From: Perca fluviatilis
Lineage: Eukaryota; Chordata; Actinopteri; Perciformes; Percidae
Reading direction: 5' to 3'
Assembly (NCBI RefSeq): GCF_010015445.1
Contig: NC_053119.1
Coordinates: forward strand, 26,256,383-26,320,382
Length of the DNA stretch: 64,000 nt
The position numbers and the translations under genes are program-made. Of the stretch, positions 14,022 to 44,646 are shown one piece after another. The first letter of the stretch is position 1, and every line of letters begins with the position of its first letter. Below the pieces are notes generated by a model. The model ran no database searches, was not told where the DNA came from, and saw only the letters and a list, made by a program, of their open reading frames with translations.

Positions 14022-14087
14022 GTTAATATTAATATGTTGCATTTCCTTGTCGGCGCCGACAAGGAAATGCAACATATTAATATTAAC
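14022..14087. repeat. 66-bp perfect palindrome
   Basis: Two 33-bp arms are exact reverse complements with no spacer; the centre is CGGC|GCCG between 14054 and 14055. Similarity continues a little further if a 6-nt duplication (GTTAAGGTTAA) in the left flank is allowed for. The sequence is AT-rich outside and GC-rich at the centre. No transposon terminus or target duplication is obvious. Confidence 0.95.
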
Positions 14088-15119
14088 TGCGCGATGTTTA
14101 CATGACGCACAGTAGATTGTCTTACCTTCGCATTGAAATAACCGGGCGTCTGGGTGCTTCTTCGGCCTGTAGCAGTGAGAAATGAAGTTTACAGACACAT
14201 CTTGATTTATGAAAGTCGAAACTAAACCTCGAGGGAAACTGTCTACTGTCTTTACATTCGCAGCCATACACTTGTTTTGGTTTTTAACCGCAGGTTGTGA
14301 AAATATGTTGAAGAGGACTCGACTAAATATCTGCATTCTACATGTGACCTGTTAACGACTTTACTTTTCTGTATTGCGCTCTTTTATTGAACGGTCAATG
14401 TAGGGAGCACTCGTGCGTTGTTCATAACATGAATGTAGGCAAAAGTCCAAGTAAAGGTCATTCATTGACAACTTCCTGGCAACTGAACAATGCATATATA
14501 GTTATTGTATTCAATAATAATATAGTATAGTACGTTTGTGCTTAATGATGTGGGATAGTAGCAAATTAGAAATTTAGTTAAGGTGTGTAAATGTCACCTG
14601 CGAGTGAAGGTCAGTGAAAGCTGATATGCCCCGGTGTACTTTTTGTAACAGCATCATAAAAGTGGAGATAACACACTTCGTTTATTTACATGTGGCTGAA
14701 AACGCAGGGTTATGTTGTAAAAAGAAATAGAACTAGTTTGTTGACACCGGGCGGTGCACACTAGTGACCCAATTCCTCCTACAGCACGTGGGCAGTATAA
14801 TTGATGTAATACCAAAATAAATGTGTGCCTAGCGTGTTTGTCGCAAGTGAATTTGTGTGACGTTGAAGTGTTTAGTAATGACAACTGACAAAAAGGCGTT
14901 ATAGGGTGTATGATGCGGTCAGAATCATAATGCAGATACGCAGCGTTAAAGGGGGTTACGCTAGACAAGGTTTCTTGCGTTATATATATCTAAATATAAA
15001 ATGTAAAAAAAATACAATAATACAATAATCCCAAACAAATTATGTGTTTTCGGTGACTTGATTGTGACCACAGTGGGATATGTTTGCATAGGAGGATTTG
15101 TGAGTACTATGTTGCCAGT

Positions 15120-15480
15120 TTTACCTTGTATCTAAGGGGCGCAGCGCTGCGACCTTTCCCCTAGTTTCTGCAGCACAGGGTGGATCATGTGATGTTGGAA
15201 AGTAGCTGGGGGAGGGGACTAGCTGCTAAAACACTGCTCCGTGGATGGGCTCCTTCCGAGGACTAAACCACATAAGTCAATGGGACTGAAAACGTAGAAA
15301 CGAAGCGACGTGTCCTGCTTTCAAAGTGCTTTTGTTGAATGAAATAAAAATGGACTCTGCCAGGGGAGAAAAAAAAAGCAAGAAGAGCTTCGCAGAGAAA
15401 CGCTGCTGTAGTCTTAGCGAAAAGGAAAGTGAAAAGCTAATACAGCAAGGCATTACCATGGGATGCCAAACATGATTGTT
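15120..15480 (+). promoter_or_regulatory. Candidate promoter / 5' exon with a short ORF
   Basis: This CG-richer patch is followed by an ORF of 41 codons (15350-15475) with a favourable start context (A at -3, G at +4). The peptide is lysine-rich (MDSARGEKKSKK...). It lies 2.5 kb upstream of the cpt1 start codon, so it could be an upstream ORF in an untranslated exon, an alternative first exon, or chance. There is no family match I recognise and no clear donor directly after it. Confidence 0.2.
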
Positions 15481-17152
15481 ACTGTGAAACCATTAGTTTT
15501 ACGATCAGTGTAATCAACGGCCAGTTTCCAGTCTTTTAATGCAGTTAATATCCTGGTAGTTTTGTAGGTTTAAAATCCCTTTCATATGCTGTACATTACA
15601 AGGAAAAGCATCACTTATGTTAGGGTTACCGTTTCATATCACGTCACATCCCACAAGAGAGATTTCTGATGAGAAAAAATCCTAAAGCATTAACAATGAT
15701 ATCTTAACAAATTATAAATGCATAGGGATATTATTTTAATGTATACAACAAGTCATAGGCTCATTCACATATCATTTAAAGTGGTACAGTATATGTAACA
15801 GATTTGCATCCAGATTTGCACAAGACATACGTAAATCGGAAATGTATTACATATATTGCCGAAACCTTCATAATTATATGACCGCCTTGCCTCATCAATT
15901 CAAAATTACCAAGTCAATCTTTATATTAGAAGCCTTATTGGTTCCCTAATTAAAAAAGACAAGAAGTCTGCAGTATTAGATACCAGGTCAGACAAGCATT
16001 TACAAGAGCCACTTGCCAAAATATGAGCCCACTTTGATCGGAAGTTTATTTCCCAGAGCTCCCTTTATTGAGAAGATTGTGTGTCAAGAAGTATTCACTA
16101 TTATGTAGTGGATTGTAGCAGTGCAAAGAATAGACATTGGTATGTCACTTCTGCAGGCTTAAAATCATTTCCCACTAAGCTTTAACGTCATCATCATCAG
16201 AATACTTTAATGATCCCCTCAGGGAACTTGTTTTGTCTCTCCACTCACTTTCCCTCTATTCTCCCTAACTATTGTATATCAAATAAAAAATAATTAGATT
16301 CTAAAATTGATCATAACATTATTTCAACATGTCATAGCTCCCTTAAGGTTTGTAAATTTAAAATAAAAGGAACTTCTTGTTTAGAATAAATTAGTTTGCC
16401 TTGTGTCAGCTCTCTTGTAGAAAAGTATAAGAGCCAACCAATTCAGTGATAAGTAACAGTGGCCTCCCAGTGCATTCCTGTGGTGTCAGCTTGCAGGATC
16501 CAGTTTAGTTTATATATTGTATGTATATAGTAACTAAATAAGAAACCATGCACATGAAGCTGATTTATGAAGGACATCCCTCTTTTTTTATTTCCCTATA
16601 AAGGATATGCAGCTTTTTTGTAAACATTAAAATGCTAATAGTTAAAAATTAGGACCGGGACGATATGCTTTTGTCACAATTCGGTTATTTCTTGATACAT
16701 GGGTGGCAATTTGTATAACCCTATTTATAAATACCCCTTAAGTTTCAGTGCTGGCTCACACGTGTACCATACCGTACAATACCAAGTTTAAGGTGCAAGC
16801 AAGACCAAGATGATACAGAGACTACGGCCGCATTTCCACCTCGTTTTAAAATCCAATCTAGAGTGATCCGATCACAAGAGGACATGTCATGGACACTTGA
16901 CACCTTTAGTGCTGTAACAGTTTTGCCTCTAAACCTATATGCTTGTTCTTCTGAGTACGCCTGCAGTTATCCATCTAAGTCAGTATTAACTCTAATTCGG
17001 TGTTGTTTTCACATTCAAAAATAATCCTTTCCCAGTCAGTGACCATTTTCCTACAAAGAGCTTAACTTGATTTGGAAATGAGGCAACCTGCAGTGCTGTA
17101 GAGGAATAAAGATTACTGAGTTCGTAGAACTGTCACAGGAGCTGATCATTAA

Positions 17153-17745
17153 AGCTACATTGTGTAAGAATTTCTCCCATCTAGCTGTGAAATTGTATAT
17201 GACAACCAACTGAATATAACTTTCTAGCCCCTCCCATTCCGATCGCGTTTTAACTCCTACGCTGGCCATATTGTTCCAAGAAGTACGACTTTGTCCGTGA
17301 GTATTCCTTCCAGAGTAATAATAGTTTTATGTTTTCGTTATTTTGGTACCATTTCATTGCTAACATCAGCTATCAGGTTCCCAAACGAATGCAAGCTAAT
17401 GTTAGTAAAGTATCAGCGTGATCCTCCATCTTCAACAGGCTTTGAAATATGCCGGCAGATCGAGTTATCTCCCCCTGGCATTCGTCATGGTGCCACTGTA
17501 AGCGCGAAAGGCAAAATATGTCCCTCGTTGGCTAATGTATTTTAAAGATGGAGGCGTAACATGGCGGAATACATACGAGCGAGTCGCTCGTATGTATTCT
17601 GAATGATTCTGAATGGTGGATTCTACGCTTACGAGAATACTTTGATTAGTTGGTGGAAGTAATTACACATGAATGAGCACATATCTGTGAAAGAACAAAG
17701 ATTTTTTTTTCTAAGAATCAACTCAAAAAATTACACAATAGAGCT
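17153..17745. mobile_element. TTAA-flanked MITE (593 bp)
   Basis: It begins AGCTACATTGTGTAAGAATT and ends in the imperfect inverse, ...AATTACACAATAGAGCT. TTAA lies directly outside on both sides (17149-17152 and 17746-17749), as expected of a 4-bp TTAA target duplication. No transposase is encoded. A 33-bp palindrome (17567-17599) lies inside it. Confidence 0.8.
17567..17599. repeat. Short near-perfect palindrome
   Basis: Two 16-bp arms with a one-base centre at 17583; the left arm begins GAATACATACGAGCGA. It lies inside the TTAA-flanked element at 17153-17745. Confidence 0.9.
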
Positions 17746-18012
17746 TTAAGAAAGGTTTTTTTTTTTTTTTTTGCCATGACAACAATTATTCAGATATAAG
17801 GGTGTGGTGACTGTACATTGTTGTTTGTTGTGATCCAATGATTCTTTAGTTTCCTTGTTTACCTAACTTTGTAATGAATTACATATGCCACCCACATTAA
17901 CATAAAGTGATAAAAGATTGTAGGAAGAAGAGTTACGATGTGGGTGACTCAATGTCTTTGACCTACTTCTACTTTGTTGAACCCTCAGTGACCCTGTAAG
18001 GTAGTAGCCACC

Positions 18013-36420
<18,408 letters not shown>

Positions 36421-38245
36421 TTGCCCTCTCCATGGGTATATTTCACATAAAAAGTTGTTTTCAGCGAGAAATGTATTCTTCCTGAAGCTTGTACAGAATC
36501 GAATATTGGACTTTGGGGTATTTTAGGTTAATTGTTGCAGAAATTACAGAAATAAGGATGATTGATAGGAATTTGTCAATATATTTGTGAGGCGTTCATG
36601 TGTACTGTATATTGTAAGCAAGGTGAGATTCTGGTGTTATTGGGTACAGGTAGTGCACAGATCAAAGTTTTTGTTCACAGGATTGTTCGCACGAGTGCCT
36701 CAGTGACCCACTTACACAAAAAGAGGACCGAAAGGGAAGAGGAAAATGAAAGCTCTCGTCTGATATAAAGTCTGTATCACCACACTAAGAGACATTTCAG
36801 CTAAAGGATTGTTCAGTAGCATCATCCAATATTTGAATCACATTTTAAGTTGAGAGGTGGAGCAATATTTGTACTAGTTGTTGTCCTAATTTTGAAAATC
36901 CTATGACTTCTTTAATTTTTTTTTTAGGTTGCTTTAGGTTTCTTCTCGTCTCTCCAATTGCAGCACCCGAGTCGTGTGTAACTAGCCAAAGCAGCAAACG
37001 TGAAGTTTAATACCATCAACAAATTGCATGTTGCATGGTGCTTATTCATTTTATATGGCTCGGTCTAAACACTAGGTCTGATTTGCCAGGCTAAACAATT
37101 GTCTCCAGTAATCTTTTACCTACGGAAGGAGTAAAACTGTTGATCCATGATTATAAGAATTACAAATATTCAGCTTTGATGTGGAAAGTGACCCTGTATC
37201 AGTGTGGTCCTGGATACCGACACAGAAGACTGGGAGCTACTTTCTAATCAATAGATCAACATTGCCCATCTGACTCAAGTGCACAGGCAGTGTGTTTTTT
37301 TTTTTTCTTCCTCCAGCTGCTGTGATTTTTCTGATATAGGGACAAAGACGGATCGTTTTGTGTGTGTTTGTCGTTTTCATACTCAGGTTTTTCTAACTTG
37401 GCCTAGTATTGTAGGGTATCGGAAGATTAGCGCTTATGTCGCCGTGTACATGTGCAACAGTAGAAGAAATTGAAATGCAGAACAATGCCATGTGATCCCG
37501 ATGAGCTGGTTGGGGGTATAACATTAAAAGTTTGCAGTGAAAGTATGGCAGTGCGTGGCCGACAGTGACCTTTCTTATGTTACTTGTGTTAAAAAAAGAA
37601 TGGGTCAACTGTACTTTAACTCTGTTATGCACTCATGACTGGTCCTTTAGTTCAAACTAACCAATTCCTAGCTACATTGGTAGCCTTTTGTCAGATCAAG
37701 ATGAATTGTAAACTTTTTATGAGAAAAAAAAGTTGTCAGTTACAGGCATAGAGGTAGTTTAACTGTCAATATGAGGTGCCGAATTGCTTAATTGGTTGTG
37801 ATGTCTCTCCAGTACAGTAGTAAATAGTTTTTCTCAGAGTAATGCTTAGGAAGTGCAGATATACAGGGGCTGTCACATAGGAATCCATTTCCGAAATGTA
37901 TATGTTGTCAGTTCATTATATTATTTATTTCTTTCTTCATGTTTTAACCTCTATTCACAAAACAAACCTGCATATTTACCAGCTGAATGCGGCGAACGTT
38001 GAGCAAAAAGCCTCCTTTTTTTTTTTTTTTTTTAAATGATGGTGTCATCACTTGTTATCACAGACTTTGCCAGTATATTGTAGTTGAATTACCTCTTATC
38101 TCGGTAGACCTCATGTTTACACTGCTGCATGGTTTTTGAAGATGAAGCTGTATATGTTTGCCTTTTAATTTAAAGATGGTGTAAAAAGGCAGGCAGCTGA
38201 TATACCAAAATGAGTTTTAACAATAAAGTGGATGTCCGACAGCTG
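36421..38245 (+). other. cpt1 3' untranslated region
   Basis: Follows the TGA at 36418-36420. A canonical AATAAA at 38222-38227 with a GT-rich stretch after it (from about 38250) marks the likely cleavage site, giving a 3'UTR of about 1.8 kb. It contains T-runs at about 37298-37308 and 38017-38032. No terminal exon of another gene is seen here. Confidence 0.65.
38222..38227 (+). terminator. Polyadenylation signal (AATAAA) for cpt1
   Basis: First canonical hexamer in a good context downstream of the cpt1 stop codon; a TG-rich element follows within 40 nt. Confidence 0.6.
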
Positions 38246-38428
38246 TGTCACCTCTGAGTATGTTTATATGTTATCGGTTATTTTTTTATCTGTTTAAACA
38301 TTTCATAACTTTGGGAAGAAAACCACTCAATTTCCCTCCAATGATATCACGGCTGATGTAAACACCAAAACAATCACATTTCATGATTAGTCGATAAACA
38401 ACCGTTTTGATAATTAATTATTTTTTAA

Positions 38429-39049
38429 AGTGCCCATATTATGCTCATTTTCAAGTTCATAACTGTATTTTGAGGTTGTACCAGAACAGGTTTACATGAT
38501 TTAATTTTCAAAAAACACCATATTTTTGTTGTACTGCACATTGCTGCAGCTCCTCTTTTCACCCTGTGTGTTCAGGTCTCTGTTTTAGCTACAGAGTGAG
38601 ACATTGCACTTCTGTATCATCTTTGTTGTGAGTCGCACATGCACAGTAGTTAGGTAAGGATCACATTAGCTAGCTAGCCGTTTCTCTAACTTCAGTCAGT
38701 ACAAGGCAGGATTAGCCGGGAGACTTCTAAACGAGGGCGCACTTCCAACTTTGCGTGGAATACCTGCAGAACAGGGACATGTAAGTAGTTCTTTTGTAGA
38801 TTATGGTGAACTTGTGTGTGTTGTAGCAGTGTTTTGCCATTGAGAACGAGGGGGCTAATCGCTAGCTTCGGCTAGTGACTTTGATAGATTTTGAACAGCT
38901 CACCCGGAGACTGAAGGCAGGTTATATACAGAAACCCGTATCTCACTCAAAACAGCATGGATGTTTTTATTTCCAAGATTGTATGCATGTGGAAGCACCA
39001 GAGACACAAAATAACACCCCAAATCCCATTTTTTCATAATATGGCCACT
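38429..39049. mobile_element. TTAA-flanked MITE (621 bp)
   Basis: Left end AGTGCCCATATTATGCTCAT; right end CATAATATGGCCACT in inverse. TTAA on both sides (38425-38428 and 39050-39053). It lies just beyond the cpt1 polyadenylation site. Non-coding. Confidence 0.9.
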
Positions 39050-39919
39050 TTAAGCAAAAGTGCAGTAACTTGATGATGGTTACAAAAATGTTGGGGATCA
39101 TCAAAGTTATTACAATTCAGTGGGACATCAATGTGTGTATCAAATTGCATGGCAGTCCATCCTATAGTTGTCGAGACCTTTCACTGAACCAAAAATGTCA
39201 ACCTCATGGTGGCACCAGAGAAAAAGTCGGGATCACCAAAGTCATTCGGAATCTCCTTCTACGGTCCATGGATGTCTACAAAATTTCATAGCAACACATC
39301 TACCATGCTACTAGCATGGCTAATACTTTGTTGCCGCCCTATTTTAAACATAGGTGGTTTAGCTTACAGTGAATGGTAAGTTAACATATTGTAATTTTAT
39401 TTGTACAGAGGTTTTCTTTGTTATTTTATAATATGTCTGAGGAAAATGTAGATATTTCCAATTGCCTTATCATTTTCCTCATTATGCCTTTGAATTTCCT
39501 CCATTACATAACCCGCTCGTTAGCTTGCTAAATTGTTCGCCTTGGTGGCTAATATGTTGCCGTTGGCTAGCAGCAGTGTTTTTACCAACTTAATCACTTG
39601 AATGCCAAGTATATTGTGTACACAACCTCCTATGTCGTAACCATTTGAAGGCACCATATGACCCATGTTATTTAACTGTTCTCTCAGTGAATCCATGCAA
39701 TGAACCAATGAGGCTGAGTTGAAATGGCCTCTTAAGCACAAAGGGCATGCACTTTGCCCCATGACGATGGTTTAGCCCTTGTTTATTTTGCGCATTGACA
39801 TCTGCGTCAATAGGGTAGGCTTGTGGTCATGCCTATGTTGATCAGTTTTTCTTTGACAATTTGTAAACCTGAAAACGGGTGTGAAAATGAGATCTTTCCT
39901 TCCAACCCTTGTTCTAGAT

Positions 39920-40492
39920 CACATGTGCCAAACTCAAGGCCCGTGGGCCAAATCCGGCCCCTTGCAGATTTAGATCCGACCCGTATATCAGTTTGGGTTC
40001 ACAATCAATTTTGGCCAGCCTAGTTGTGCGCCAAAAAAAAAAAAACACAGCAAAGTGTTTTTTAAACTGCAATTACCTGACATTCAAAGCAGAATATGGC
40101 AGATTTGCTGACTCTGAGACTCAGAAATTCCCCCAGAAGCAGAGAGTTTTCATATTCAGGGTGTGAAACAGGTGGTTGTCAAAAAAAATGTATCATTGTT
40201 TTGCTTGATTTGCTAAATTCGATGATGGCTAAGGTATTTTGTAGGGCTTCATGTCAACAAAAATGCGACAAAAAGCGTAAAAGAATGTCAGAAAAAACAA
40301 CAAATTTACAAAAAGGTCACAAAAAAGTTGGAACAAAAACAACAAAAATTATGAAAAAAGCTACCAAAATGTTTAAAAAAAGAGAGTGACATGCAGTAAC
40401 AAAAGCACGTCAATAAACTCTCCGTGTCTGGCCCTTGGTGTGATTCTCTTTTTCCAGTGTGGCCCTTAGTGAAAATGAGTTTGACACCCCTG
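39920..40492. mobile_element. hAT-type non-autonomous element (573 bp)
   Basis: It is bounded by a perfect 8-bp target duplication TTCTAGAT (39912-39919 and 40493-40500). The ends read CACATGTGCCAAACTC and, inverted, GAGTTTGACACCCCTG. A lysine-rich 97-codon frame inside is low-complexity and not a transposase. Confidence 0.95.
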
Positions 40493-41441
40493 TTCTAGAT
40501 TGTAAGATATGTTGGTTGGGCACCAACAACTAGTGTTAATTCACGTTTTTTCCTGGCTGAGAATGTGCCTTTGGGGGGGGGGATTGATTAAGTAGGGGCT
40601 CTGGGGGTCCTCCCCCAGGGAATTTTAAGCTAATTTCATTTTCTGCATTCTGATACAATTTTATTGAACAATTTATGGTGGAAACATAAATAAAATACAA
40701 GTGAAAATTCTAAATAGGGCCTATAAAAATCTAATGGAATATAAGGCAGTAAGGGGACCTTACATCAGGGACCTGGGCCCTGATCCCAGTACACTTGACC
40801 CCAAGCAGTTCGCTTGTGTGAACATGATCCGTGCCCAAGTCCACTTGAAAGGGTGTTCTCAGTACAGTTCACGTGTACACCCATACTTGTCGCATCAGGT
40901 GTGAAAACCATCTACGAGACATTTTGAACCGGTCATGAAACTATCCCAAATTAATACTGATCCCACGATATCAGACGGCACTGCAGCCCGCCGAGGACAG
41001 ACCCAGATCTGCTTCGCTGCCACCTTCGACCTGCAGTCAGAGCTTCAGCGGGACAGCAGTAGCTCCTCCTCCCGCCAGGAGCAGAGCTTCACCTCACTGA
41101 ATCCCTTTTCTTTCTCCAATGCAGATTTCCAATTGATGAAATGAAATCCTTGCTTGGTGAACACTATCTCTGTCATTAGTCCGTTTCCTTCCTTAGCTCA
41201 GTGTTGACTTAATCAAAGGAAAGCTGTGGCAAGCCATCTGGCCAGGTGGTTGGGCTCAAGTGGCAGCACCTGAGAGCCAGTTCCGTCTCTGAGGGTATTA
41301 ATAAGTCCCTCTACTGGGGCTGCTCGGGGTATATTCAGCTATTAACTTCAATTAAATGCAAGACGATTAAAGGCATTGCGAGGTGACAGATTTGCAAGAA
41401 GGGCGTAGGCAGGGAGTGATTAGATGTGACAGTTTCCCTCT

Positions 41442-41507
41442 AGAGATAGAGAGAGAGATTGTGCATGGACAGTAGCTTGTCCATGCACAATCTCTCTCTC
41501 TATCTCT
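41442..41507. repeat. 30-bp stem, 6-nt loop inverted repeat
   Basis: Arms 41442-41471 and 41478-41507 are exact reverse complements separated by GTAGCT. The inner part is GATTGTGCATGGACA and the outer part is GA/TC repeat. The right arm runs on into a (TC)n tract to about 41518. Confidence 0.95.
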
Positions 41508-42999
41508 CTCTCTCTCTCCCTGTCACACACCTCCACAATGGTACAGCCGTTTGGATATCACCCTGCCTTGGGCTTCCGATAGCTGGCTAACATTTCAAGA
41601 CTGCATTCCTGAGATTTGCTTACTCCAAATCTTGTCTGGGAACCTGCAGTTTGGCAAAACACAGGACACGCAGGCAAACTATGACAAATCCATACAGCAT
41701 TATCAACAGACTTCAACTGGCTGGCTTCTGGACAACAATCCTTTAAATTGTACACCTAATTGGCAAGCTGGAAAACCCATTCACTGAACAGCAGACACTG
41801 AAACCTAAAACCTAAAACCTTGACTTGCACTTTCTAAAAGTAGACTTTGGGAGAGATCTGCAGCCACTGCTTGTCACCAGTTTAATGCATGTGCCATTTG
41901 CCCCACAACACCCTCAAAGAAAAGAGGGTAGCCAATGTTGCCTCTCCTGTTTTATAAGCTAATCATTCACACAGGAGCAGGGATGTTCCCATTTTGTCTG
42001 GTGGTTATCACTGGTAGCTGTTAACGGTGGAGAATGACATTGTTCTCATTGCAGCTACTGTATGTTGATCAATCTTGTCATTCTTGATTCAGGTTTTGGC
42101 AGGACAATTTTGTTTTTCCTGCACTGCTGGACAACTAATTGGTACGAATGTTACATTTTGTTTCAGTGAATTAGGAAAAAATGACTGGACCGCTGTGTCC
42201 TGCTGCTGAATGTTAGTTTAAGGGGGGATATCTTTGACCGCAAGATTTTTGGAAGGAATTGTGTTATTGTGCCATGCTTTCACATTGAAGTGAACCTCCG
42301 AAACTGAGAATAAAGGGTCAAAACCAAACATATAACAAACTAATTTATTGTGCACAGATTAAAGGGAAATAGAATTCCGAAAATAAATTAAATAAAAACA
42401 TCATAGAATAATGAAGGTCACATAAGGTTTTCGCTCACAAAGTTACCCGACTCGAGCTCTCGGCTTTCCTCTGAAGCATAGTCGCCCCCCCACCAACACT
42501 GTAACTTCATCACCTCACAAACCATGGAGCCACACTAGTATGTCTTGTGAATTTTATCTGGCTGAGAACTGCGGCCAGATTTAAAAAAAGAAAAGAAAAG
42601 AAAAAGTGCCATATGAATCGAAGTGATTAAGGCAAGGGTGTAAACGGAGAGGCTGAGCTCAGCGGTTGGGGTGGAGGGACCGTTCATGTCTGTGGCCAGC
42701 TGCACCTGTCCAACTGCCCTAAAGGAGCAGGGGCCCCACGGTGGTGCTCAGCCAAGGGGCAGCAGGAGAGGAAGGCAAGGAAGAGAAACTTAGCGGAGGT
42801 TGAGCTGAATGTGATTCCCCTGAGAATCTCTCCCACCACATGCTCACCAAATCTATAAATAACCTTTATTAGGTTTAAGTGGAATTAGTGGAGATGTTAG
42901 TCGTCAGCATGTTCACGGATATATAGACATAGACTTTCTGACATGAGGAGACGAAAGAGCGAGGGGGTGTTAATAATAAGAGCCACACACCCACACCCA

Positions 43000-43004
<5 letters not shown>

Positions 43005-43030
<26 letters not shown>

Positions 43031-43031
43031 G
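43005..43031. repeat. (CA)n microsatellite
   Basis: CA repeat preceded by CCACAC units from about 42983. Confidence 0.9.
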
Positions 43032-44646
43032 TACACTAGCACTGGAGCATGCACATGTGAAAGCTGACGCGGACATGGATGCAACAAATACCACAAGTAA
43101 AAACAATTAATTTACAAGAATATCATCATTTATTCATTTCCCATATTCACATATTTTTGGACTCCAGATGTTTTCTGATTTAAAAAAAAAAAAAAAAGAG
43201 CTTGCCTTCTCCACTTGAAAATTGGTCTCCCTACTTACTCGTCCACCCTGCTGCCCCACCGGGTTCACTGTTAATACATGAAATGGAGATGTCTTAAAAT
43301 AAGCGTCAACTAAATTACTCAAAAGTGAAGTAAGAAAATGTAAACTTTATTGCAACTTTGTCATTCTAAGTTCTCTGATTTATAGAAGAGAAAAACACTT
43401 GTAATGGCACAGTCATCGTAAATATGTACATTGCTGATACTGCAATAATCCAGACACTTGTGTTGTCCAGATTTAAGAGTGGCATATTAAAGCACATGAT
43501 TTGCTTAGTTCTGTAGAGGGAAGGAATAACACATCAAAGCTTTTCCTGCAACTTATACGTGAACATACCACAGCATTCCACAAAAGCATTAGAAAGGGAA
43601 CTAGAAAAGCTCCTCGCACGAAGGGCTCGGTTGGAAAATCACAGTTTGTCCATTGTACATTCAGCTCTGGGAGAGATTAAGACGTCAATGTGTTTACAAC
43701 ATGCTGCGTTGCACTAAGACATTTGGTGATTTGATAAGCTTGAGCAGACCGGAGTCTTTGAGTTGATACAGTAAACACAATCAATTTAGTGGTAAAGCAT
43801 TCACTAAAAGTGATAAGGTTTCAGAGTCTGTATCATCACTGCTGGCCAGTTAAGATTGTCTTGTGAAGAACAAATCAATAAAGAAAAGCCAGCTAAATAG
43901 CCACATAGAGCAATGCATCATGGTGCATAGGGGGTTAAATTTCTCCATGGGCCAGTTTTGCAATATAAGCCAAAAAATAAATCAGTTATCTAATTTACAT
44001 ATAATTATCGTAAAGCATCTAGTCAGGGTTGAAACCAAATAAAAAAAAAACATCTTACATAAGTTATACTGCTCAACTAAAGCAAGCAATGGATGTGGAT
44101 GTGATTATGACAAAATGACAAAAGAGCTAGATAATTACTCATTAGTGTTCATGTCAAGTGGTGACTGCACCTCCTGTGACTTTAAAAAAAAATCTATTTC
44201 TAAAACAATCCAAGATGACTACAATAGAAAGATGTGTTACATATGAGAGCGTCATATTCATGTATTTTGACATTTTGGGAAATGCGCTTAGTCGCCTTCT
44301 TGCCGAGACTTAAGTCCTTTTCACACATGCACTTGGTGTTGGATCAGAACGTTAAACCGTCTTTACCCTGCCAACTCCCCGGTACAAAGTCCATGTGTAA
44401 ATAGAGCAGCTCATTGTGTGGAGAATTTACAGCGAGCGAGTGGACATTGTCCTAGAATTGATTCTCTGGACATTGTCCAAAATGTTCCTATGAGAAAACG
44501 GCTTCAGATGAGAAGATTAATACCACTCTTGTATCTGTATGGTAAATGGAAGTCTACAACCAGGAGACAGTTAGCTTAGCATAAAAACTAGAAAATCAAG
44601 TCAATGCTAGTACCCAAGAAATAGTCCAGCACAAAACCCCTCTTAA

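Larger units (their letters stand above)
10831..17152. other. Non-coding stretch upstream of cpt1
   Basis: No coding exon supported. It holds a fragment of a dispersed repeat at 11858-11895, the palindrome at 14022-14087 and a CG-richer segment at about 15120-15480. A plus-strand donor-like site (GGTTG|GTGAGT) at 13842/13843 follows a moderately CG-rich segment (13660-13842). Both CG-richer segments are candidates for the untranslated first exon of cpt1, whose ATG lies in a later exon, but neither can be proved from sequence alone. Confidence 0.4.
40501..44642. other. Intergenic stretch between the two convergent genes
   Basis: No gene supported. One patch (40960-41144) reads on the plus strand like coding sequence: it is GC-richer and rich in Ser/Gln (for example SELQRDSSSSSSRQEQSF). 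It has an acceptor-like TATCAG before it but no donor after it; I do not recognise a family. Also present: the stem-loop at 41442-41507 and a (CA)n tract at 43005-43031. Confidence 0.4.

Noticed and set aside
40096..40389. 97-codon lysine-rich frame
   Set aside because: It lies inside the hAT-type element at 39920-40492 and is low-complexity; it is not a transposase.
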